In this document: positions 1 through 7,178 of the stretch, piece by piece
Position numbering within the stretch: position 1 is the stretch's first letter
Layout: every line of letters starts with the position of its first letter
NCBI GenBank assembly: GCA_039817415.1
Contig: JBCBVV010000018.1
Span: 1-64,000, forward strand
DNA length: 64,000 bases
Source: JALEFZ01 sp039817415
GTDB taxonomy: Bacteria; Bacteroidota; Bacteroidia; J057
Reading direction: 5' to 3'
Notes under the pieces: generated by a model
The model's input: the letters and a program-made list of their open reading frames with translations, nothing else
Database searches by the model: none
Told to the model about the DNA's origin: nothing
Translations under genes and position numbers: made by a program

Positions 1-78
1 GATTGCATTTCTGAAACAAAAACTGATTCATATTTTCAAAAGAACTTCAACCAGTCTTTCGAAGAATTAATTCGTTAA
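1..78 (+). CDS. C-terminal tail of a gene cut by the window start (partial)
   Basis: Frame 1 is open from the first base for 25 codons and stops at TAA 76-78. The tail ends in ...QSFEELIR and has ordinary Bacteroidota-like composition. Without the rest of the gene no function can be given, and an open run of 25 codons can occur by chance, so this is only a plausible partial CDS. Confidence 0.4.
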   Translation, partial: DCISETKTDSYFQKNFNQSFEELIR

Positions 79-264
79 GTTTGCATTGGAATCGAATCGT
101 AAAAAAATTGACACTTGTCTAAAAAATAGATTTTAAATATTGAATTATTGTAAAAAATCGATCAAAATCAGAACACATCAATATTGATACATATACAACA
201 AAAATGTCTAAATATTTTGAAATGATCTTTTTCAAAACTATATTTCATAGTATTTAAATCATTT
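79..264. other. AT-rich intergenic stretch before the PLD-like gene pair
   Basis: This stretch is visibly much richer in A and T than the housekeeping regions further along. It holds several A/T runs and a TATTTTG box at 213-219, one T short of the Bacteroidota -7 consensus. I see no convincing -33 partner, no gene and no RNA. The base composition together with the unrecognised genes that follow suggests an accessory, possibly acquired, segment. Confidence 0.4.
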
Positions 265-1095
265 ATGCCACTAACAATTTTAGCTCCTATGAATCATTTA
301 TTGAATTCAAAACTTCAGTCGCTTCAAGAGTTGACGAAGTTGTATTTCTCGTCATGGAAGGAAGCCATGAATTGGGATGTTGCCTGCATGGGGCGCAAAG
401 GACTTTTACAAGTTCTGATTCTTTATTATGGGCTTGATTCTTCGATGAAATTGGACAACTTCTACACTCTTTTTAGAGATGGCCCCAATAGCCTTCATGC
501 CAAGACCAAAGTTCTTAAGCATGCAGACTTGCTCATGGATGAGGTAGGTTATTGCTTTGATGGAGACAAGGGTACTTATGTTCGGAAAGAAGATTTCAAG
601 AAGGGAAAAACTAAATTTTGGTTGGAGGAGAGAGTAAATTTTATGAAGGAGGCAAAAAGCTCCTTAATTATCCTCCAGACTTATTTGGTACAGCTAAGAG
701 TTTATCTTGGACTGATTGAATCGGTTGATTTAGACAAAACAAGGGTTGAAATATTTCTTCCTCATCCGGATAGCTCTTTTGCTCAAACAAGGAATGAGAA
801 ACCTCATCCTGCCCATCAAATCGATATTCCTGCAAGAATTAGAGAGAATTGTCGCGTTTTTAAGGAACAATGGCATAATCTAGGTGAGCCATCAGGCTTC
901 AGTTTGTATTTGTTTCCTACTGCTTCTCCCTATTGTGTGTATGCTAAAGATGATGAGTATATGATTGCTCCTTTTTGGCCTCATGAATTTGCCGCCTATA
1001 CAAATTTTGAAATCATAAAGGGTGGTTCTAAAAAAACAGGAGACTTAAGACACATGCTTCACTTCTTTAGAGAAAATTCTGAAAAATACTTCTAG
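265..1095 (+). CDS. Uncharacterised protein with a degenerate PLD-like domain
   Basis: I do not recognise this 276-residue protein by family. Its second half (about residues 128-270) aligns by eye with residues 133-275 of the next gene. Shared features are a hydrophobic strand and helix (SLIILQTYLVQL here, EILFLQSFFSFL there), a strand ending in a proline (VEIFLPHP versus VKILIPTS), then a strand-DD/ID-aromatic block and a final helix rich in H and F. That pattern resembles one lobe of the phospholipase D fold, but no HxKxxxxD catalytic motif is present. The first 120 residues are mixed helical and contain no signal peptide or membrane segment, so a cytoplasmic location is likely. An ATG at residue 9 is an alternative start. 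A hairpin follows the stop, so it may be transcribed apart from the next gene. Confidence 0.75.
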   Translation: MPLTILAPMNHLLNSKLQSLQELTKLYFSSWKEAMNWDVACMGRKGLLQVLILYYGLDSSMKLDNFYTLFRDGPNSLHAKTKVLKHADLLMDEVGYCFDGDKGTYVRKEDFKKGKTKFWLEERVNFMKEAKSSLIILQTYLVQLRVYLGLIESVDLDKTRVEIFLPHPDSSFAQTRNEKPHPAHQIDIPARIRENCRVFKEQWHNLGEPSGFSLYLFPTASPYCVYAKDDEYMIAPFWPHEFAAYTNFEIIKGGSKKTGDLRHMLHFFRENSEKYF

Positions 1096-1117
1096 TCCCT
1101 ACAGCACAACCAACACA

Positions 1118-1153
1118 TAGGGCATCAGGGTATGCTGATGCCCTACATCTTTT
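1118..1153 (+). terminator. Hairpin after the first PLD-like gene
   Basis: A perfect 10-bp stem (1118-1127 with 1136-1145) encloses an 8-nt loop and is followed by CATCTTTT. It resembles a rho-independent terminator with a short T tract, lying between the two PLD-like genes. Confidence 0.6.
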
Positions 1154-1181
1154 AAATCGTTACCTTACTAAAAAATAGCTC

Positions 1182-4037
1182 ATGGACCCTAAGGACCCAC
1201 AACCAAAACAGGAATATGCCAAGCGCATCAAACAGGCCTTCGAGCTAATCAAGAATGAGGCCTGGCACAAAAAAACAGGATTTACCGCAAATAAACTCAT
1301 TGAGGCTTTGGCCGAAATGGGCCATAAAATATCTGGTCCTTCCCTTAGCAGAGCCCTGAATGAAGAAGAGAAATTAAAAATATCACTGCTGCAGAAGATT
1401 TCAGATTCGTTAGATGCCTATTTGGAGAAGAATGGGCCCTATGTTTACAATAACAAGTCAGAGAATTATGAAAAACTGAAATTACTTGGCAGTGTAGTAG
1501 ACAAAGGGGTATCAAATAGTGGGCTGCATACAACCTTTAACCGCTTTCCTATTGAGGCGGTAAAAAAAGCGATTAAATCGGCTCAAATTGAAATCCTATT
1601 TCTTCAGAGCTTTTTTTCCTTTTTAAAAGAAATCAAAGAAGACCTAAAGGATGCCCTTACCGCAGGAGTTAAGGTAAAAATACTAATTCCAACTTCTAAA
1701 AATCGCTGGTTAGAGCTTCGCAAAACTCAACTTTCCCCACCAGAAGCAGATCAATTGTTACATAGCAGTGAAGGGAATCACGAAATATTTCATTATCTGT
1801 CTGCTTTTACTGAGAAGGATAATTTTCAAATAAGGCACTTTGAGGACAAAGGAAGCTCTTTAAATATGGTCTTAATTGATAACTGGATTTTTCAAGGTTA
1901 TTACTGGCGGGAAATTGGATTTACCGAAGGACCTGTAGAATTGAGAACCAAGGGGTCTCTCATGGGAAATCAACTTATACGACATTTCCAAGGTCTATGG
2001 GCAGAGGGTCAAGAATGGACTTACAAAAAAAATCCGAAGAAGAGGAAATTAACGAGAGAACCATACCAAGGGAAAGATGGAAATACAGAAAGCTTCTATT
2101 TCAGATGCTTCTACTATCACAGAATGCAGACTCGCCAGTTTATTCTAAAAACACACCCTGCAGATAAAAATGGCTCCTTTTCTGCAGAAATCATCTATTC
2201 AGAAAGTAAATCACATTATATAGGTAATTTTAAAACTTATTCCTCCGAAATAAGTCAAACTGTCGCTGGAGTACTCGAAGAGAAAGGGGAGGGAGGACTT
2301 TGTAAATTTGCTTTCATCAGTTTACAATTAGACAGCGAGCATTCCATCCTGAGTCAGAGACGATTTATTTTTGGTAATATCTCAACTCAGGATACAATAA
2401 ATGATGTCCTTATTTCATCAAATATCATTTTCATAAAAATGGATTCATTTGAAATGAATGATGGGATAACCTTCATACCTCTTGAACAGGTTGAAAAGAG
2501 GGTGGGGCTTTCTAAATCATTTATTAGGACCCATATACAACACAATTATAGAGAGCAAAGCATGGGGGCAGATATTTTGCCTAATCTTTTGCACGACTAT
2601 AACCGAAATAGCTTAGATAAAAGGAATATCTTAAAGGATTTAGCTGGCACATATGAGCTGTTCTCTATAGCTAAGGAAAAAAATAAACTTCGAAAAGGCT
2701 GGTTAAAGATTGAACAAAACTCAGTTTTATGGATGCCTGGGAGAGCAGGACTTGACGTCAGAGGGGTATCTCAACCTAACTTTTCAGATCCCTTAAAAAT
2801 CTTTCAGTGTAATGTAGAGGTTATAGGCAAGGATCACATTTTTATCCGAACGGACAGCCTTCTGGGTGGTGTTAAATTTTTTGCTGTTTTAAAGCATTCA
2901 CCTATAGATGAAGGGGTTTTAACGGGAACATATACTGGTATCAAGCGAAAGCTGACCGATGGAGTCCCACTCGAACCTAGAGGAGGTAGAATCGTAGCTA
3001 TCCGCGCCGAAAAGGATGAGGAAGATGAACAAAAGGCTGAAGAACAAAATGAAAGGCTTTTACAGAAATTAGCCTCAGGTGAAGATACTCATGAGGTGTA
3101 CAGCGAAGAGTTAGAAGAATTTGACTGGTTTGACCCTCAGAAAAGAATTGAGCTTAAAAAGAGATGGGAGCCAATAATTGATTTCTTTGGAGGCTTGAAC
3201 AATAAATATATTGAGGATTCCAAATCACTGGTTAGTGGTAGAAATTGGATCCGTTACCATGCTGGAGATGGCCTTAACGAATTAGCTGGCAAGTATTATT
3301 ACTACTATAAAAGTTCAGCTGAAAATGAACGAGGAGGCATTAGAAAACTCATGATGGAAATATTCCAAAATGGAGAGGTGAAGATTATGGAGAAGATGGG
3401 AAGTATCTTAGAAGGGATGGCAATTCGTTATGGAAATCATATCCTTATTCGTCAATTCCAACAAGAAACTGCTTGGCCAAATAGCCATACACCAGGGATC
3501 AATGAAAACAAAGAGGAACATTTCCAAGGACTCTTTAGCCTGTATGTCGACCAGAATAAAAAGAATGAAGAATCTACCCAGAAGCCCTTATTAACTGGCC
3601 TAATTCTAGAGTACTCTAGGACAAAGGAACCACTCGCTAGGAAAGTATATCTTATTCCTATTGAAGATTCCTCTATTCCTATACAACGAGCTAATCCACA
3701 GGTAGTGACACTTGGAAAAAACCTTGAAGCCTATCCAGAAAGGGAACTGAATATTTTGAAGTATATCAAGAATGATCCCTTCTACTATATAAAAACCCGA
3801 AAGAATTTACGGATAGAAGAATATCAACAAGAAGCTAAGGCAGAGATTCTTTGTGAAGCCTGTTTTCTAGCTGCTTTATATGCCTTTAAGGAAAAAAAGG
3901 TTGTTACGTGTATCCGCTTTCTTGAAATTGGAGTCCAATTTGGACTAACCAAGGATCATGAGCGTTTTAAGGAGTCTTTAGAGGATGAAAATGGATTGAA
4001 AAGCATTGCTTCAATGATTGATCCATTATTCTACTAA
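1182..4037 (+). CDS. 951-aa HTH-like/PLD-like/repeat-domain protein, unknown function
   Basis: I do not recognise the full-length family. Residues 12-90 are helical and contain a stretch that looks like a helix-turn-helix (GHKISGPSLSRALN, 47-60). Residues 115-275 form a degenerate PLD-like domain: strand EILFLQ, strand VKVKILIP, then SLNMVLIDNWIFQGYYW; the HKD motif is missing. After it come what look like three related beta-rich modules, around 303-420, 487-610 and 700-830. The last two begin with LAGTYELF and LAGKYYYY and contain alternating strands with G/Y turns. An acidic linker (611-650, rich in E/D/Q) separates modules two and three. The final ~100 residues are helical and include CEAC (891-894). 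No signal peptide or TM segment is visible. The layout of a DNA-binding-like head, PLD-like middle and repeated sensor-like tail suggests a regulator or immunity-type protein; that is inference. Confidence 0.8.
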   Translation: MDPKDPQPKQEYAKRIKQAFELIKNEAWHKKTGFTANKLIEALAEMGHKISGPSLSRALNEEEKLKISLLQKISDSLDAYLEKNGPYVYNNKSENYEKLKLLGSVVDKGVSNSGLHTTFNRFPIEAVKKAIKSAQIEILFLQSFFSFLKEIKEDLKDALTAGVKVKILIPTSKNRWLELRKTQLSPPEADQLLHSSEGNHEIFHYLSAFTEKDNFQIRHFEDKGSSLNMVLIDNWIFQGYYWREIGFTEGPVELRTKGSLMGNQLIRHFQGLWAEGQEWTYKKNPKKRKLTREPYQGKDGNTESFYFRCFYYHRMQTRQFILKTHPADKNGSFSAEIIYSESKSHYIGNFKTYSSEISQTVAGVLEEKGEGGLCKFAFISLQLDSEHSILSQRRFIFGNISTQDTINDVLISSNIIFIKMDSFEMNDGITFIPLEQVEKRVGLSKSFIRTHIQHNYREQSMGADILPNLLHDYNRNSLDKRNILKDLAGTYELFSIAKEKNKLRKGWLKIEQNSVLWMPGRAGLDVRGVSQPNFSDPLKIFQCNVEVIGKDHIFIRTDSLLGGVKFFAVLKHSPIDEGVLTGTYTGIKRKLTDGVPLEPRGGRIVAIRAEKDEEDEQKAEEQNERLLQKLASGEDTHEVYSEELEEFDWFDPQKRIELKKRWEPIIDFFGGLNNKYIEDSKSLVSGRNWIRYHAGDGLNELAGKYYYYYKSSAENERGGIRKLMMEIFQNGEVKIMEKMGSILEGMAIRYGNHILIRQFQQETAWPNSHTPGINENKEEHFQGLFSLYVDQNKKNEESTQKPLLTGLILEYSRTKEPLARKVYLIPIEDSSIPIQRANPQVVTLGKNLEAYPERELNILKYIKNDPFYYIKTRKNLRIEEYQQEAKAEILCEACFLAALYAFKEKKVVTCIRFLEIGVQFGLTKDHERFKESLEDENGLKSIASMIDPLFY

Positions 4038-4038
4038 G

Positions 4039-4076
4039 GAATGGCCCTTCTTTGTCAAGGAAGGGCCATTCTTTTA
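4039..4076 (+). terminator. Strong hairpin terminator
   Basis: A perfect 12-bp stem (4039-4050 with 4060-4071) is followed by TTTT. It lies directly after the stop of the 951-residue protein gene and ends that transcript. The remaining bases to 4252 show no credible gene. Confidence 0.85.
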
Positions 4077-4252
4077 CTCATTTTTTACTCTTTCCCACTG
4101 AATGAAAGTGTTCAAACCCATCCAGTCTCATATCCTCCTAAATGGGAGTCAAGTTATGACGTCCTCAGCAGAGTAATATTGGACCATTTCCCCACATCTA
4201 GTGTTGTGTTTTTAGCATCTGCGGATTCCCATGTAATACTCAACCCATCCAC

Positions 4253-4684
4253 CTAACCTCCTGCAGTTAACCACTTCAATGCCTCCTCCCAAACCAGGGT
4301 GGCGCAACTCATCCTTCCAGGGAAATTTTTAGCAGCGGTAAAGGCCTGGAATTCTTTTCTTACTTCTTTCCCTTGATCATCCCCCTCTTTTACCAGAGCT
4401 AGGAATTCTTGGACCAGTTCGATTCCTTCTTCGACACTTTTGTTTTCAAGGGATGCAACTAATACTGAGGCTGAGGCCTTAGAAATGGCACACCCATGTC
4501 CATAGAACCAAGCTTCCTTTATCTGTTCTTGGACCATTTCTATTGACACTTCAAAAGAATCTCCACAGATCGGATTATAGGCTTTAAACCGTACTCCCTC
4601 TGGCAAAGGATCTACAAAGTGGTAGGGATTTTTGTTTTGGACCAGGATGATTTCTTGATATAGCTGTTTGATTTGATCGTCCAT
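4253..4684 (-). CDS. sufU: SufU-type Fe-S cluster assembly sulfur-transfer protein
   Basis: This 143-residue IscU/NifU-N-like protein carries the three conserved cysteines of the SufU family: NPICGD (C40, D42), GHGCAISKASAS (C65) and RMSCATLVW (C127). SufU binds zinc through these residues and accepts persulfide sulfur from SufS; IscU-type relatives act as scaffolds. The spacing between the second and third cysteine is long, as in SufU and unlike IscU. It is divergent from moaA with 86 bp between the starts, so they may share a control region. sufS is usually adjacent in genomes with SufU, but here the only desulfurase gene is about 41 kb away beside moeA. Confidence 0.9.
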   Translation of the reverse strand: MDDQIKQLYQEIILVQNKNPYHFVDPLPEGVRFKAYNPICGDSFEVSIEMVQEQIKEAWFYGHGCAISKASASVLVASLENKSVEEGIELVQEFLALVKEGDDQGKEVRKEFQAFTAAKNFPGRMSCATLVWEEALKWLTAGG

Positions 4685-4770
4685 GCCTTATTCTTGGATA
4701 GATTTCTTAAATTAAGTAATCAATTTTTAAATCCAGCAGTATTACATCTACTATTAGCGGGGAAAAGGTC

Positions 4771-5751
4771 ATGCTCTACGATAATCATGGAAGGCTCATC
4801 AATTATCTCAGGTTGGCGGTTACAGACCGCTGTAATCTAAGATGCTTTTATTGTATGCCAGAGGAAGGGATAAACTACAAGCCAAGGAAAGAGTTATTAA
4901 CCTTCGAGGAAATGGAGCGATTTGTCAGGATGGTTGCTCCTCTAGGGATAGAAAAAATCAGAATCACAGGAGGAGAGCCCTTCCTTAGGAAAGGGATACA
5001 TGAATTTATCCAGCGAATCAATGAGATCGAGGGAATTAAGAGTATTCATGTTACCACAAACGGAACGCGCACCAAGGATATTATCCCTCATTTTGATTCA
5101 TGGGGAATTAAATCGGTCAACCTTAGCCTAGACAGTCTTGACCCCGAGCGCTTCTTTAAAATCACGCGTAGACGTGAATTTGATAAGGTAATGGAAAGCC
5201 TTAACCTTCTCCTTGAGGCAGGTATTTCAACAAAAATCAATGCCGTGGTCATGAAGGGAAAAAATATCGATGATATCCTTCCTATGATAGAGTTGGCTAG
5301 AGATAGGAAGGTGGATATTCGCTTCATTGAAGAAATGCCCTTTAACGGCAGCGGCAAACACGACACATGGACCTACCAGCAAACCCTTGAGTTTGTCAAG
5401 TCCCACTATCCGCAGATGGGTAAAATTAAGGATGCGCCCTTTTCGACTTCTTTCAATTATCAAATCCCCGATTTTCAGGGCTCTATTGGTTTCATTCCAG
5501 CTTATACCAGACTGTTTTGTGGGACTTGTAACAGAATTCGCCTCACACCAGAGGGCATGCTCAAAACCTGTCTGTATGACGATGGGGTGATGTCAGTTCG
5601 AGATATTTTACGAGCAGGCCATTCCGATGAGCAAATCATTGACCAACTCAAAGGGGTGTTGAATAAGCGTGCCAAAGATGGATTTGAAGCTGAAAACAAA
5701 CGCAAACAAGGAAAACCCGTTTCAGAAAGCATGGCTACCATCGGGGGCTGA
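4771..5751 (+). CDS. moaA: GTP 3',8-cyclase MoaA (molybdenum cofactor step 1)
   Basis: This 326-residue radical SAM enzyme converts GTP to 3',8-cyclo-GTP, the first step of molybdopterin synthesis. The N-terminal cluster motif is CNLRCFYC (C21, C25, C28), with a GGEPFLR SAM-contact motif near residue 64. The second, C-terminal cluster is seen as CGTC plus a cysteine 14 residues later (C250, C253, C267). The protein ends in ATIGG; the terminal GG is the family signature needed for activity. The ATG follows GGGGAAAAGG, an unusually clear ribosome-binding site for this organism. moaC, moaD and moaE are not in the window. Confidence 0.96.
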   Translation: MLYDNHGRLINYLRLAVTDRCNLRCFYCMPEEGINYKPRKELLTFEEMERFVRMVAPLGIEKIRITGGEPFLRKGIHEFIQRINEIEGIKSIHVTTNGTRTKDIIPHFDSWGIKSVNLSLDSLDPERFFKITRRREFDKVMESLNLLLEAGISTKINAVVMKGKNIDDILPMIELARDRKVDIRFIEEMPFNGSGKHDTWTYQQTLEFVKSHYPQMGKIKDAPFSTSFNYQIPDFQGSIGFIPAYTRLFCGTCNRIRLTPEGMLKTCLYDDGVMSVRDILRAGHSDEQIIDQLKGVLNKRAKDGFEAENKRKQGKPVSESMATIGG

Positions 5752-5782
5752 TTCTCTTCAAACACGATTAATGGCATCCTTG

Positions 5783-5808
5783 ACAGCAGAAAATGTAAGC
5801 TGCTGTTT
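5783..5808 (+). terminator. Weak hairpin after moaA
   Basis: A 7-bp stem (5783-5789 with 5800-5806) is followed only by TT. It may end the moaA transcript before the sigma factor gene, but the T tract is poor. Confidence 0.35.
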
Positions 5809-5836
5809 ACCTATTGAGTTTTCGTTGGATTAAAGA

Positions 5837-6391
5837 ATGAAAAAAGAAGAAATCATCGAAAGTATTCGTAAAGGTGAAGAAAAAGGCTTACGGCACCTTT
5901 ACTCCTCCTTTCGATCAGAGTTTCTCTATTGGGCACAGAAGAAATTCAGTGCTCAAGAAGAAGAGGTATTAGATGCTTTTCAAGAAACGGTGGTCATTTT
6001 TTATGAAAAAGTTCTTTCTGGAGAACTAACTAATCTGAGTAGTTCCATTAAGACCTACCTATTTGCCATTGGAAGGAACAGATTGTACAAGCAAAGTGGG
6101 AAAGAAGTGTTAGGAGAAGAGATGACTCTTAACCAAAAAGAAGCCAACATTTTGGAGAGACATGATGTACAGTTTGAGGCAAATGAGCAGGGCAAGCAAT
6201 TGATTCAGTTGGTAGAGCGATTGCAGGAGCCTTGTGGGACCATTCTTAAGCTCTATTATTTCGCACAATTTAGTATGGAATCCATTGCAGCTCATATGGG
6301 ATATAAGGGATCAGATGTGGCCAAAGCGCAAAAAAATAGATGCATGAAAAAGTTGAGGGAAATGGCTTCCCCTATATTTAAGGCTGGATAA
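5837..6391 (+). CDS. RNA polymerase sigma-70 family (ECF-like) sigma factor, CHAT module
   Basis: This 184-residue protein has an ECF-type layout. A region 2-like segment lies in the first 90 residues (EVLDAFQETVVIFYEKV, then a short core-binding helix ending YLFAIGRNRLYKQ). A linker follows, and region 4 with a helix-turn-helix occupies about 125-175 (GTILKLYYFAQFSMESIAAHMG). It would direct RNA polymerase to a small regulon. The next gene starts 10 bp downstream and encodes a membrane protein with an anti-sigma-like head, so the two probably form a sigma/anti-sigma pair. A closely similar sigma factor occurs at 29030-29608; both end region 4 with KNRCMK and then LR. Confidence 0.88.
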   Translation: MKKEEIIESIRKGEEKGLRHLYSSFRSEFLYWAQKKFSAQEEEVLDAFQETVVIFYEKVLSGELTNLSSSIKTYLFAIGRNRLYKQSGKEVLGEEMTLNQKEANILERHDVQFEANEQGKQLIQLVERLQEPCGTILKLYYFAQFSMESIAAHMGYKGSDVAKAQKNRCMKKLREMASPIFKAG

Positions 6392-6401
6392 AGGGTTAAT
6401 C

Positions 6402-7178
6402 ATGGAAGAAAGGATAGATCAATATATAAGAGGGCAAATGACAGATTCAGAGCGAATCGCTTTCGAGTCTGAATTATCCCAAAACTCAGTTCTGGCTCAG
6501 CAAGTTGAGCGAGAAAAAAACTTGGTTTCTGCAATCCAAATCAAGGAAAGGAAGCGGTTGTTGGATATCCTAAAGGATGAAGAATTACACCAGGTATCAT
6601 CTAACTCCTCCACGCATAAGGCTAATGAAACTAAGGTTCTCCCTTTGATGAACAGACAAGTATATATGTGGGTTGGCGTGGCAGCAGCAGCGGTTATGCT
6701 GCTTTTGGTTATCATTCTCCGTCCCAAAGAAGGAATTTCCTCTTCAGCCTTGTATCAGCAATATGCTCAGCACTATAACAGCGATCTGCTGTTAAGAGGA
6801 GATGAAAACTCATGTCAGGTAAAACTCGCTCCCGCGCAAAAAGCATATCAGAAAAAAAACTACACAAAGGCTATTGGCCATTTTGAGAAACTCCTTTCCT
6901 CACCAATCGATCTAGATAGCTGCAACCTAAACCAAGAGAAAATCAAGTTACTGACAGGAATCTCCTACTTGTTTGTAGATCAAGATTCAGCGGCACGGGC
7001 AATCTTGGAGGAATTATCTTCCAGTTCGGAAACAGCAAGGTGGTACTTAGGTCTTTTGTTGTTGAAGCAGGATAACCAAGAAGAAGTAAAAGTTTGGTTT
7101 ACGGATTGGCTTCAACAAAGTCCACCTCCTTCTCCTTTTTATCAGAATAAGGTACAGGAACTTCTTAAGCAGTTTTAG
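6402..7178 (+). CDS. Single-pass membrane protein with anti-sigma-like head and TPR-like periplasmic part
   Basis: The 258 residues divide into a charged N-terminal head (1-86), a TM helix (about 87-106) and a C-terminal part with TPR-like helices (about 125-255, for example AYQKKNYTKAIGHFEKLL). The head, IDQYIRGQMTDSERIAFESE, matches the pattern VEAYLRRWMTSEEEIAFEEE in the protein at 28174-29001. Such heads are common in Bacteroidota membrane proteins encoded directly after sigma factors, where they act as zinc-less anti-sigma domains. The head would be cytoplasmic and the TPR region periplasmic. The gene's 3' end overlaps the convergent CHAT protease gene by 14 bp. The anti-sigma role is inferred from architecture and position. 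Confidence 0.8.
   Translation: MEERIDQYIRGQMTDSERIAFESELSQNSVLAQQVEREKNLVSAIQIKERKRLLDILKDEELHQVSSNSSTHKANETKVLPLMNRQVYMWVGVAAAAVMLLLVIILRPKEGISSSALYQQYAQHYNSDLLLRGDENSCQVKLAPAQKAYQKKNYTKAIGHFEKLLSSPIDLDSCNLNQEKIKLLTGISYLFVDQDSAARAILEELSSSSETARWYLGLLLLKQDNQEEVKVWFTDWLQQSPPPSPFYQNKVQELLKQF

Noticed and set aside
1296..2010. Active phospholipase D or nuclease in the PLD-like domain
   Set aside because: No HxKxxxxD motif is present in either protein; only the fold-like pattern remains, so catalysis cannot be claimed.
4041..4256. Open frame of 71 codons on the plus strand after the 951-residue protein gene
   Set aside because: It starts inside the terminator hairpin, has no ribosome-binding site and no family-like features, and runs into the sufU 3' end.
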